A stretch of DNA of 24,324 nt from a virus. How positions within the stretch are numbered: position 1 is the first letter of the stretch; each line of letters starts with the position of its first letter. A program made the position numbers and the translations under genes. Below are positions 1 through 7,112 of this stretch, one piece after another. Where the stretch lies: positions 1 to 24,324 of the IMG/VR virus record IMGVR_UViG_3300007072_000043. One strand, given 5' to 3'. Under the pieces are notes generated by a model. That model did no database searches. It was not told where the DNA came from and was given only the letters and a program-made list of their open reading frames with translations.

Positions 1-306
1 CCGACGCCGACTGATCCGATTGAGCCGCCGCCGAGCGAGATTCGGCATTATGACCGCGTGGTGCATTTGCTGCCGCAGGCTACCACGTACGACCGTCTGC
101 TGATCGTGGCGAACGAAGCCTATCCGCGGCGGGAGACGCTGACGTTCAGCGCCGACGATGCGTTTATCAACGCGCCCGGGCTTGATTCCCGCAAAGTCTA
201 CGTGTGGCATGTAGACGCATTCGGCGGGCGAGAGTATTTCGAGGCGTGGGTGGATGCGTGGTATGCACCGCGGCCGGAGATTATCTATCGGGAGTGGCCG
301 GTATGA
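1..306 (+). CDS. C-terminal part of an unidentified protein (5' end outside window)
   Basis: The frame is open from base 1 and ends with TGA at 304-306, giving about 101 residues of a longer protein. It starts with a proline-rich stretch (PTPTDPIEPPPSE), which looks like an interdomain linker. A compact domain of about 85 residues follows, with many Trp, Tyr and Phe (for example KVYVWHVDAFGG and WVDAWYAPRPEI). The stop overlaps the ATG of the M23 peptidase gene (ATGA), so the two are probably translated together. A linker followed by a small aromatic domain next to a peptidase would suit a cell-wall-acting or secreted multidomain protein, but that is inference. I recognise no catalytic motif in the visible part. 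Confidence 0.6.
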   Translation, partial: PTPTDPIEPPPSEIRHYDRVVHLLPQATTYDRLLIVANEAYPRRETLTFSADDAFINAPGLDSRKVYVWHVDAFGGREYFEAWVDAWYAPRPEIIYREWPV

Positions 307-947
307 CGACCTCGCCCGCTCAAATTCAGCGCATTCGCGATCTGGCGTTTCAACTCTACGCAGAGCTAGCTGATTTTCAAACGTTACTGAGTGTGCCTGA
401 TGTGCCGATGGCGCCGGCGCGCGTGCGATTTGACGCGCCCGTTGGGACCGCTGAGGAGCGAGCGGCCGCGCAGTTATGGCCCGGCCACTGGGTGGACGCG
501 AATCCCTACCTCTCACGGTACAACACGACAGGGCAGTGGGCCATCCACACGGGATGCGATCTAAATCTGAATTTTCCGCACTGGAACGCGGATGCGCACG
601 CGCCGGTGTATGCGCCGGCGGACGGCGTGGTCGTCGTTGCGGATCTGCTGCCCGTGTGGGGGAAAGTAATCGTTATTGAGGTCACACTTGAAGATGGGTC
701 GAAACGGTGGCCGCGTCTGGCTCACCTGGAAAAATTTATTGCGGTCAAGGGGCAGATGGTGCAGCGCGGCACACTGCTGGGCGCTGTGGGTAATGCCGAG
801 GGGCGATACGCATGGCATCTGCACTATGACATCGGGAAGGTCGATTTAGGCGTGAAGCCGACCGACTGGCCGGGCGACGACGTGGCAGCCGTCAAGGCGC
901 GCTACGAGGACCCATTGGCGTTTACACGTGAGAGGCATGGACCATGA
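303..947 (+). CDS. M23-family metallopeptidase (LytM-like), probable phage endolysin
   Basis: This 214-residue protein has the zinc-site pattern of M23 endopeptidases, which cut peptide cross-bridges in peptidoglycan. HxxxD is at H82-D86 (HTGCD), an H-L motif at H141 (RLAHL), and HxH at H172/H174 (WHLHYD). The core also shows the usual VYAPADGVV and G-N-x-G-R beta-hairpin signatures. The N-terminal 75 residues have no recognised domain. No signal peptide is visible, so release would need a holin or a virion route; no holin was seen. The ATG at 303 was chosen because it overlaps the upstream stop as ATGA; an in-frame start at 204 would overlap the upstream gene by 100 bp. The position just before the terminase genes suggests a lysis role. 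Confidence 0.85.
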   Translation: MTTSPAQIQRIRDLAFQLYAELADFQTLLSVPDVPMAPARVRFDAPVGTAEERAAAQLWPGHWVDANPYLSRYNTTGQWAIHTGCDLNLNFPHWNADAHAPVYAPADGVVVVADLLPVWGKVIVIEVTLEDGSKRWPRLAHLEKFIAVKGQMVQRGTLLGAVGNAEGRYAWHLHYDIGKVDLGVKPTDWPGDDVAAVKARYEDPLAFTRERHGP

Positions 948-1123
948 TTCAGCGGCCGCCGACGCTGGGGGATGCGGTGCAGCATTTAGCCGTGCGCAGG
1001 GAACGCGATGAGCGCTGGGCGCGGCGGGTGATTTTGCGCGAGCGGCAGAAACGATTGCTGTGCCGGGCGTGCGAGGCGGCAATTAAGACGCTGCGCCAGA
1101 TTGTGATCATTCCGACGCGATGA
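944..1123 (+). CDS. small basic protein, function unknown
   Basis: This 59-residue frame starts with an ATG that overlaps the peptidase stop (ATGA) and ends in a TGA that overlaps the next ATG (ATGA). That double coupling is the main reason to call it a gene. The product is very rich in Arg (RRERDERWARRVILRERQKR) and has a CRAC pair near residues 43-46, followed by a short hydrophobic C-terminus (IKTLRQIVIIPTR). It is probably mostly helical. I recognise no family. A small accessory of lysis or packaging is possible from its position only. Confidence 0.55.
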   Translation: MIQRPPTLGDAVQHLAVRRERDERWARRVILRERQKRLLCRACEAAIKTLRQIVIIPTR

Positions 1124-1425
1124 CGCGCAAAGGCGAGCGGCGCGCCCGGCCGCACGTGTGCCAGACATGCGGCCGAGCCTACACCGGCTGGCACTGCCCG
1201 AGATGCTGCAAACGCAAGTGCGGCGGGCGTGGTGGGGCATCTGGCGGGCGGCGCGGCAGCCGGTATCGGATGCAGTCGATTTTGAGCAGGGACGTGATCG
1301 TGGCTCATCCGATTGAGGACGCTGACCAGTTGGTCAGTGAGGACGGCCCCCTCCCGACCTCCCCCGTTGCGGAGAAGATGGCAACAGGGGAGGAGGCTGG
1401 AGAAAGCGCAGCTAATGACGCTTAG
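1120..1425 (+). CDS. small zinc-ribbon protein with a repeat-derived C-terminus
   Basis: The 101-residue product is strongly basic at its N-terminus and carries CxxC...CxxC-type cysteines at about residues 14-33 (CQTCGRAY, CPRCCKRKC), so it probably binds zinc and perhaps nucleic acid. A Gly/Arg-rich stretch follows. The last 35 residues (LPTSPVAEKMATGEEAGE) are not typical protein sequence. They are the translation of a palindromic repeat at 1358-1393, and a second palindrome (1322-1337) encodes DQLVS. The stop TAG lies in a third small hairpin. The start overlaps the previous stop (ATGA). Its place just before terminase could fit an HNH-less packaging accessory, but nothing visible confirms that. 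Confidence 0.6.
   Translation: MTRKGERRARPHVCQTCGRAYTGWHCPRCCKRKCGGRGGASGGRRGSRYRMQSILSRDVIVAHPIEDADQLVSEDGPLPTSPVAEKMATGEEAGESAANDA
1322..1337. repeat. palindrome CTGACCAGTTGGTCAG
   Basis: A near-perfect 16-bp dyad lies inside the zinc-ribbon gene. A closely related perfect dyad, TGACCAATTGGTCA, occurs at 12858-12871 in the gap before the tape measure gene. The two share the GACCARTTGGTCAG core. It could be a protein-binding operator or part of the palindromic repeat families that fill the gaps of this region. Confidence 0.5.
1358..1393. repeat. palindromic repeat, family A (CCTCCCC...GGGGAGG), in frame in a gene
   Basis: Arms CCTCCCCCGTTGC (1358-1370) and GCAACAGGGGAGG (1381-1393) pair around a 10-nt loop with one C-A mismatch. 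The right part, CAACAGGGGAGGAGG (1382-1396), occurs again exactly at 11363-11377. Both copies are translated in the same frame (TGEE). Other family members are at 5351, 8958, 9565, 11337 and 17349. Confidence 0.75.
1411..1425. repeat. family C hairpin GCTAAT...TTAG containing a stop codon
   Basis: GCTAA at 1411-1415 and TTAG at 1422-1425 form a short dyad, and the TAG is the stop of the zinc-ribbon gene. Similar elements lie at or after the ends of genes at 3872-3887, 12819-12834 and 17311-17324. Confidence 0.45.
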
Positions 1426-1533
1426 GCGCGCAATTATATCGCATAGGCAAGGCGCTATCGAGATTGGGAAAAAGCGGCTGGGACGTATTTGATCGCTTTT
1501 TTCGCATTTGGCGGGCATACGAGCGTGAGTGAG
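1426..1533 (+). promoter_or_regulatory. gap before the terminase genes with a possible weak terminator
   Basis: The 108-nt gap holds AAAAAGCG (1469-1476) and CGCTTTTT (1494-1501), which can pair across a 17-nt loop and end in a T-run (1497-1502). This could be a weak intrinsic terminator or attenuator separating the lysis-like genes from the packaging genes. An AT-rich stretch, AATTATATCGCATA (1432-1445), could include a -10 element, but I find no convincing -35 partner. The start codon of the next gene is therefore placed after this structure. Confidence 0.3.
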
Positions 1534-2304
1534 ATGGAAGAAGACAAAGATGGTTTCCCGCCAGAAGCGCGCGGGAATGACATTGACGACGAGGCGACGG
1601 CGTTTCCGGCGAGCGATAACACGCCGGGTCAGGCCGAGAGCCGCAGCGCGTACGATGTTTTCGCGGCGGAGTTGGAGCAGTGTCCGTGGCGCAAGGACTA
1701 TGTGCAGCTGAGGGCCGAGGGCTGGGACTGGCGGAAAGCGGCTTACATCGCCTGGGCGTCCAGTCCGGCGAAAGAGCGCAAACCTGAGACGCAGGCAGAA
1801 CTGGCGACGACGGTGCTGGGCCTGAAGAGCGCGCGGACGATCCAGAAGTGGCGAGAGAACGATCCGCGCATCGATGAGCGGGTGGCACAGTTGCAGGTGG
1901 AGCCACTGCTGCGGCATCGCGCGGATGTAATCAATGCGCTGGTGGACGTGGCGAGCCGGGCCGATGCGAACGCGCACGCCGACCGGAAGTTGTATCTGGA
2001 GATGGTGGGCGATTACCGGCCGAAGATGGGCTTGACGGGGCCGAATGGCGGACCGATACAGACGCTGAATGCGACTGATCTGGCCGGGCTAAGTGACGAG
2101 GAACTTGACCAACTCATTGCAAATCTTGAAGCAATCTCGCGCGCGACAGGCTCGGCAGCAGCAGGCCAAGGCGCTGATCGAACGGGCGCGGCGGATGGGG
2201 ACGGGCAGTCAGGGCAGACACATGGGTCTGCCCCAACAGTGTCTGCCCCTGCTGACGTGGACGACGCTGCACCGGCGGATGCTGATTCCGGGCCGGCCGC
2301 TTGA
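1534..2304 (+). CDS. terS: terminase small subunit
   Basis: This 256-residue protein precedes the large terminase subunit, as is usual, and is predicted to recognise the phage DNA and hand it to the motor. Residues about 45-125 look like a helix-turn-helix type region (YVQLRAEGWDWRKAAYIAW, then TVLGLKSARTIQKWREN), followed by a helical region (LRHRADVINALVDVASRADA) and YLEMVGDYRPKMGLTGPNG, an end typical of small terminase proteins. The tail after residue 200 is low complexity (Ala, Gly, Asp). ATG 1534 was chosen over TTG 1489 because the extra residues overlap the terminator-like hairpin. The last 212 bp overlap the large subunit frame. Codon third positions favour the other frame from about 2135, so the TerS tail may be extra. 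Confidence 0.75.
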   Translation: MEEDKDGFPPEARGNDIDDEATAFPASDNTPGQAESRSAYDVFAAELEQCPWRKDYVQLRAEGWDWRKAAYIAWASSPAKERKPETQAELATTVLGLKSARTIQKWRENDPRIDERVAQLQVEPLLRHRADVINALVDVASRADANAHADRKLYLEMVGDYRPKMGLTGPNGGPIQTLNATDLAGLSDEELDQLIANLEAISRATGSAAAGQGADRTGAADGDGQSGQTHGSAPTVSAPADVDDAAPADADSGPAA

Positions 2305-3856
2305 TTTTACACGGCACGCGTTTTTGATTGGGTTGTATGAATGCACGGCGCGCGAAGTGGTGGTGTTTAAGGCGAGCCAGTTGGGCGTGAGCGAGTATCT
2401 GGTGAGTTACGCGCTCCACGCTGCAGACGAGCGCAAGGCGACGGTGATGTACGTGTTTCCAACCGACGGTCACGTGAGCGATTTTTCAAGCGCGCGGATT
2501 GGGCCGGCGATTGAGGCCAGCCCGTATCTGGCGTCGATCGTCGTCGAGGGCGCGGCGGCCGGCGGGAAGCGCGGGGCGGATCGGGTGACGCTGAAGCGCG
2601 TGGGCGATCGATTTGTGTATTTTCGCGGCGCGCAGGTCGATCCGAATGGCAATGCGAAACAGCTGAAGTCAGTAGACGCGGATGTGTTGATCTTTGACGA
2701 AGAAGATGAGATGGATCCGCGCGCGGTGAGTATTGCGGAGAAACGGCTGGGCCACAGCGCGATCGCGGAGATCCGCAAGGCGAGCACGCCGACGTATGCG
2801 GGGACGGGCATCCACGCGGAGTGGCTGCGCAGCGATATGCGTGAATGGCACGTGGCGTGCGGACACTGCGGCGAATGGCAGCCGATTACGATCGACAACA
2901 TCGTGCTGGAGTCCGATCAGTTTGGGCGGCCGATCAAGTGGCACGGCGATGCCACCGACGCCTGGGCCGCGTGCCGGAAATGCGGCAAGCCGATCGATCG
3001 GGCAGGACATGGAGAATGGGTGGCGGCCCGCCCTGACGTTGATGTCGCCGGTTTTCACATGCCGAAGCTGATTAGCCCGAGCGTGAAGTTGATCGAGATC
3101 GTGAAGAATCTGGACACGGTCGACGAGACGAAGCGCAAGGAGACGTTCAATCAGGATTTGGCGCTGCCGTATACGCCGCGCGGCGGGCAGATGACGGACG
3201 AGATGCTGGATGCGTGCCGGCGCGATTACGCGCACGGACCGGTCAAGGTGGTCGACAGCGCGGGCAATGCCCGGGACGAAGAGACGGTGATGGGCGTGGA
3301 CGTGGGGCGCGTGATGCATGTGGTGATTCGCGGGGCGGTGCAGCCTGAGACGGGCGAGCGACCACAACGCTGGGCGGGCGAGGTGGAGAGTTGGGAGCGG
3401 CTGGAGGCGATGGCGCGCCTGTATCACGCGGAGCGGATTGTGATCGACGCGCTGCCCGAGACGACGAAGGCGCGCGAGTTTCAGGCGAAGTTCAAGCCGG
3501 GGCGCGTGTGGCTGGCGTACTACGTGAACCAGCGCACGGGAACGAAGAAGGAAGATCCACGCGATTGGAACTGGAACGAGGGCGTGGTTAATCTCGATCG
3601 AACGCGGACGCTGGACGAAATGTACGCGGCCTTGGTGGCCAAGACGCACACGCTGCCCGGCCATGCGCGCGACGTGCGCGACTATTACGCGCACCTGAAA
3701 GCGCCGGTGCGAGTGGTTGAGCATGGCGCGAACGGCACGCCGATGGCGCAGTATGTGGAGGGGTCTAACCCCGATCACTTAGCGCACGCGGAGAACTATT
3801 GCACGATTGCCATGCACGCGCCGAAAGCGCCCGAAGTGAAGATGCGGTGGCTGTAG
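2093..3856 (+). CDS. terL: terminase large subunit, GpA-like
   Basis: This packaging ATPase-nuclease pumps DNA into the prohead through the portal. It carries the variant Walker A of GpA-type terminases (FKASQLGVSE, residues 92-101), Walker B and catalytic acids (VLIFDEEDEMD, about 198-208), and two CxxC pairs (CGHC at 256-259, CRKC near 294) that suggest a zinc knuckle as in the GpA family. An RNase H-like nuclease core follows (MGVDVGR near residue 402, IVIDALPE near 450). The start is uncertain: GTG 2093 gives 587 residues, and ATG 2195 or 2222 would shorten a helical, basic leader. It overlaps terS by up to 212 bp in another frame. The product is somewhat shorter than lambda gpA (641). 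Confidence 0.93.
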   Translation: MTRNLTNSLQILKQSRARQARQQQAKALIERARRMGTGSQGRHMGLPQQCLPLLTWTTLHRRMLIPGRPLDFTRHAFLIGLYECTAREVVVFKASQLGVSEYLVSYALHAADERKATVMYVFPTDGHVSDFSSARIGPAIEASPYLASIVVEGAAAGGKRGADRVTLKRVGDRFVYFRGAQVDPNGNAKQLKSVDADVLIFDEEDEMDPRAVSIAEKRLGHSAIAEIRKASTPTYAGTGIHAEWLRSDMREWHVACGHCGEWQPITIDNIVLESDQFGRPIKWHGDATDAWAACRKCGKPIDRAGHGEWVAARPDVDVAGFHMPKLISPSVKLIEIVKNLDTVDETKRKETFNQDLALPYTPRGGQMTDEMLDACRRDYAHGPVKVVDSAGNARDEETVMGVDVGRVMHVVIRGAVQPETGERPQRWAGEVESWERLEAMARLYHAERIVIDALPETTKAREFQAKFKPGRVWLAYYVNQRTGTKKEDPRDWNWNEGVVNLDRTRTLDEMYAALVAKTHTLPGHARDVRDYYAHLKAPVRVVEHGANGTPMAQYVEGSNPDHLAHAENYCTIAMHAPKAPEVKMRWL

Positions 3857-3863
3857 TGTGATA

Positions 3864-3895
3864 GTTGCATAGCTAATGTGTGTTAGCAACGCAAC
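3864..3895. repeat. nested palindrome in the terL-portal gap (family C)
   Basis: GCTAA (3872-3876) and TTAGC (3883-3887) pair around TGTGTG, with outer arms GTTGC (3864-3868) and GCAAC (3891-3895). The segment AGCTAATG...GTTAGC..ACGCA is nearly the same as at 12818-12840. A GTG at 3880 lies in the loop and could be read as an upstream start of the portal gene. Confidence 0.6.
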
Positions 3896-3915
3896 GGACT
3901 AAAAAGGCAAAGTTG

Positions 3916-5967
3916 ATGGGTGTGATTGATCGGGTACAGCGATGGATGGCGCGAGGGCTGGTGAAGGCGGCGGCGCTGCCGATTTTTCCAGAGTGGATGC
4001 GCTATTCCTTCAGCACGCCGACCTTCCAGGCATTGACGAAGGAAGGCTACAAGGGAAACGGCGCGGTCTTCGGATGCATCAGCGCGCTGGCGTTTGCGTT
4101 TCCAGAGCCGCCGCTGCTAGTGTGGCAGGAATCGGCTGGCGGTCAAACACCGCTGCGATCACACGGACTGTCGAAGTTATTGAAGCGGCCCAATCCGCAG
4201 ATGGGCATGGCGGAATTATTGCAGTACACGATCGTGTACATGGCGGTGGGCGGCAATTGCTACTGGTACAAGGTCCGCAGCGATGCGGGCCGGGTGGTGC
4301 AGTTGTGGCCACTGCACGACGGGCAGATTACGCCCGTGCCGGGCAAGACGCAGTTGATCGATCATTACACGTTGAACACGGGCGAAGGCGTGAGCGTGCC
4401 GATCGACGCGGCCGACGTGGTGCACCACAAGTGGATGCCCGACCCGATGGCTCCGCACAAAGGACTGGCGCCGCTGCTGGCCGTGGCGCGCGAGGTGGAC
4501 ACGGACAACGAGGCCACGCGGTATCTGTTTTCGCTGCTGAAGAATGATGCGATGCCGAGGCTGGGGCTGATAGTTCCGCCGGGCGTGGAACTGACCGACG
4601 ATCAATTCAAGCGGATGAAGAACCAGTGGAACGATGAACACGGCGAGGAGAAGCGCGGCGGGGTGGCCGTGCTGGAAGGTGGGTTGGACATCAAGACGAT
4701 TGCGACCAACCTGAAGGATCTGGAATTCAACGCGCTGCGGCGCGTGCCTGAAGCGCGCATTTCCGGGGCGTTCCGCGTGCCGGCCATCATCGCGCAGTTG
4801 TACGTTGGCCTGGAGCGCAGCACGCTGGCGAACTATGGCGAGGCGCGGATGCAGTTTGCCGAGGACACGCTGGTGCCGCTGTGGTCAAACGTCGCAGACG
4901 AAGTGACGGCCGATCTGTTGCCCGATTTTGCCGGACGCGATGACGAGGTTGTGGAGTTCGACCTGAATCGCGTAGTGGCGCTGCAGGCGCGCCTGAAAGA
5001 ACGGCGATCGTTTGCGCTGGACGGTTTCAAGTCGTACGGGATGACGCGGAATGAGTTCCGCGCTGCGGCTGAGTTGCCGCCAGACGCGGACGGCGATGTG
5101 TACGTGATGCCGCTGTCGATGGTGCAAGTGCCGGCGTCGATCAAGAGCGCGACGGGGCGCAAGATGCACCTGAGCCCGGCGACGGCGAAGCTGATGGCCG
5201 TGAAGGACAAGCGGCGCGATCAGGCGCAAATTATTGAGATGCAGCGCGCCGAGCGGCGCCTGGTGTTCGGGCGGATGGAGGCGGACCTTGAGCGCTATTT
5301 TGCAGAGTTGGCCGATCGGGTGGTGAGACGAGCGAGAGAGTTTGGGAAAGCCCTCGCCCCCAGCCCCGCTCCCATAGGGCGAGGGGAGGCAAAGGATTTG
5401 CCGCCCGCGGATCAATTGCTAACGGCCGCCGACAGCGCGGAACTGGGCGAGATCTTGAAGCGGTTCACGATCGAACTGGTGAATTTGTCCTGGGGGACGT
5501 GGAACGCGGCGCTAGGCGTTGAGGCGGCGTTTGATCTGAACGATCCGGCGGTGACGGAGTTGTTGGCCGACGCCGGTAAGCGCATCAAGCAGATCTCTGA
5601 CACGACGCTGAAAGCCGTGCAGGATTTGCTGCAAGAGGGAAGCGACGCCGGCTGGAGCATCGACCATTTGGTCAGAGGAGATCCGGCCACAGGCACACCC
5701 GGCCTGCGCGACATCGTACTGGAGACGTACAAGGGCCGGGCACAGACGATCGCGCGGACGGAACTGGGCAATGCCCAAAATAAGGCGGCGTATCACCGCT
5801 TTTTCGGCGCGGGCGTGACGAAGGTGTATGTGCTGGATGACGGGATCGGCGATGAGGACGAGCCGTGCGTGGCGGTGAACCAGTCGGTGAAGCCGATCGC
5901 GTGGATGAAAGAGCATCCGCTGGAGCATCCGAACTGCACACGGGCGTTTGCGCCGGAGTTCGAGTGA
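3916..5967 (+). CDS. portal protein fused to a Mu F / SPP1 gp7-like head morphogenesis domain
   Basis: This 683-residue protein seems to join two head proteins. Residues 1 to about 400 match the HK97-type portal layout: a ring at the capsid vertex through which DNA is packaged (GNGAVFGCISALAFAFPEPP, then AADVVHHKW, then RRVPEARISGAFRVPAIIA). Residues about 575-683 have the Mu F/gp7 signature: RAQTIARTELGNAQNKAAY, a DDGIGDEDEPC segment, then HPNCTRAFAPEF, which may be ejected or bind the capsid inside. Between them, residues about 478-495 (ALAPSPAPIGRGEA) are the translation of a family A palindrome, so the linker has taken in a repeat. ATG 3916 is preferred; GTG 3880 lies in a hairpin. It is followed after 25 nt by the protease gene. 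Confidence 0.9.
   Translation: MGVIDRVQRWMARGLVKAAALPIFPEWMRYSFSTPTFQALTKEGYKGNGAVFGCISALAFAFPEPPLLVWQESAGGQTPLRSHGLSKLLKRPNPQMGMAELLQYTIVYMAVGGNCYWYKVRSDAGRVVQLWPLHDGQITPVPGKTQLIDHYTLNTGEGVSVPIDAADVVHHKWMPDPMAPHKGLAPLLAVAREVDTDNEATRYLFSLLKNDAMPRLGLIVPPGVELTDDQFKRMKNQWNDEHGEEKRGGVAVLEGGLDIKTIATNLKDLEFNALRRVPEARISGAFRVPAIIAQLYVGLERSTLANYGEARMQFAEDTLVPLWSNVADEVTADLLPDFAGRDDEVVEFDLNRVVALQARLKERRSFALDGFKSYGMTRNEFRAAAELPPDADGDVYVMPLSMVQVPASIKSATGRKMHLSPATAKLMAVKDKRRDQAQIIEMQRAERRLVFGRMEADLERYFAELADRVVRRAREFGKALAPSPAPIGRGEAKDLPPADQLLTAADSAELGEILKRFTIELVNLSWGTWNAALGVEAAFDLNDPAVTELLADAGKRIKQISDTTLKAVQDLLQEGSDAGWSIDHLVRGDPATGTPGLRDIVLETYKGRAQTIARTELGNAQNKAAYHRFFGAGVTKVYVLDDGIGDEDEPCVAVNQSVKPIAWMKEHPLEHPNCTRAFAPEFE
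5351..5385. repeat. palindromic repeat, family A, inside the portal gene
   Basis: CCCTCGCCC (5351-5359) is exactly complementary to GGGCGAGGG (5377-5385) across a 17-nt loop. It is read in frame as ALAPSPAPIGRGEA, in the linker between the portal and Mu F-like parts, where an insertion would be tolerated. Confidence 0.75.
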
Positions 5968-5992
5968 TGGGCGGCGACGCGCATAGGAGGAA

Positions 5993-7066
5993 ATGATGGA
6001 CGAGGCGATGGAGTTTAAGGCGTGCCCGATCGAATTTAAAGCGGTAGGTGATAAGGGCGAGTACGAGGGGCATTTTAGTGTCTTTGGCAACGTCGACGAC
6101 GGCAACGACATGATGCACGAGGGTGCATTTGCAAAGACGCTCGCCGAGCGCGGCAATCGGGTGAAGGTATTCTATATGCACGACTGGACAAAGCTGATCG
6201 GACCATCGCCGAAGACGCTGAAAGAAGATGCGATTGGGCTATTTGCTGCAGGTCGGCTAACGCTGAACTCGTTCTGGGGTAATGAGACATTTGCGTTGTT
6301 GAGAGATGGCGCGCTTAATGAGGGGTCGATCGGCTATGAGGCGGTGAAGTGGGACATTGAGAGCGTATCTGACGGCCGGCCGATTCGCCATTTGCGCGAG
6401 GTGAGGTTGTACGAAATTTCGCCAGTACCGCTGGGGATGAACGCATTGACCCAGATCCGAGCAGTCAAGAGCGCGGCGCTTCAAGCCGTGAAGCGATCGT
6501 TGCCGCCGAAGGAGACGCCGAAGGCAGACGTTGATACGGAATGGGACGCGGCGGCTGTGCTGAAAGACGCGAGAGGCGCAAAGCAATTGCGAATGATCCA
6601 CGCGTGGGTCGATCCAGACGGCGATCCGGATGCGCAGTCATCTTACAAATTGCCGCATCATTTGGCCGACGGGCGCGTGGTCTGGAAGGGCGTATCGGCA
6701 GCCGGGGCGACGCTGATGGGCAGCCGGGGGGGGGTGGATATCCCGGAGGCAGATGTACCGGGGGTACAGCGTCATCTGAATTTGCACTATCGGCAGTTCA
6801 ATCAGACTCCGCCGTGGGAGAAAGGCGCGAGTCTGGATGTATATGTGCCTGTACTGGCGCAGATTTTCGAGGAGTTGAAGGCGGGTCAGATGCTGATGAC
6901 TGCGTCACGAGAGAAGCAGGTCGAAGTACGCGATCTGGTGCAGTCCGCATTAGATGAATTGAGCCGAACGATCGCAGCCGCCGAGCCGAAACAAATGGTT
7001 GCTCACTCGGCACTGCTGGTCAAGCGATTGCGAGCCGCCGAACTGGCACTCGTGCGGATGAAGTGA
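5993..7066 (+). CDS. HK97-family prohead protease with an extra C-terminal domain
   Basis: This is a 357-residue maturation protease. Residues 1-150 show the U35/HK97 protease fold: a conserved start (GEYEGHFSVFGNVDDGND), the catalytic His at H63 (FYMHDW), the catalytic Ser at S112 (LNEGSIGYE) and the closing EISPVPLGMN. It should cleave the scaffold-like delta region of the capsid protein and then itself. Residues about 185-275 form a second domain (WVDPDGDPDAQSSYKLPHH, GGVDIPEADVPGVQRHL), which I know only as a conserved unit attached to some phage proteases and capsid-related proteins. A helical tail follows. AGGAGG at 5985-5990 supports ATG 5993 or 5996. A run of nine G lies at 6726-6734. 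Confidence 0.92.
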   Translation: MMDEAMEFKACPIEFKAVGDKGEYEGHFSVFGNVDDGNDMMHEGAFAKTLAERGNRVKVFYMHDWTKLIGPSPKTLKEDAIGLFAAGRLTLNSFWGNETFALLRDGALNEGSIGYEAVKWDIESVSDGRPIRHLREVRLYEISPVPLGMNALTQIRAVKSAALQAVKRSLPPKETPKADVDTEWDAAAVLKDARGAKQLRMIHAWVDPDGDPDAQSSYKLPHHLADGRVVWKGVSAAGATLMGSRGGVDIPEADVPGVQRHLNLHYRQFNQTPPWEKGASLDVYVPVLAQIFEELKAGQMLMTASREKQVEVRDLVQSALDELSRTIAAAEPKQMVAHSALLVKRLRAAELALVRMK

Positions 7067-7090
7067 TTTTTATACTGCCAAAACACACGA

Positions 7091-7112
7091 GAATGACACG
7101 AGGAGCATGGAG
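7091..7112 (+). promoter_or_regulatory. ribosome binding site of the capsid gene, from a shared 13-mer
   Basis: GAATGACACGAGG (7091-7103) is also found exactly at 16348-16360, before the fibre-like gene. AGGAG at 7101-7105 lies 7 nt before ATG 7113 but only 1 nt before ATG 7107, so 7113 is the better start. In the second copy the 13-mer is the end of a family B repeat. Confidence 0.6.

Noticed and set aside
949-1977. Long minus-strand open frame (342 residues)
   Set aside because: It covers several plus-strand genes with good overlaps and motifs. Its Arg/Pro/His-rich product is a typical GC shadow.
2669-3778. Minus-strand open frame of 369 residues
   Set aside because: It lies opposite the terminase large subunit, whose motifs are clear. 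The product is rich in His and Arg with no domain.
6726-6734. Run of nine G as a frameshift site in the protease gene
   Set aside because: The frame continues with conserved-looking residues and the alternative frames give no good protein; probably just a homopolymer.
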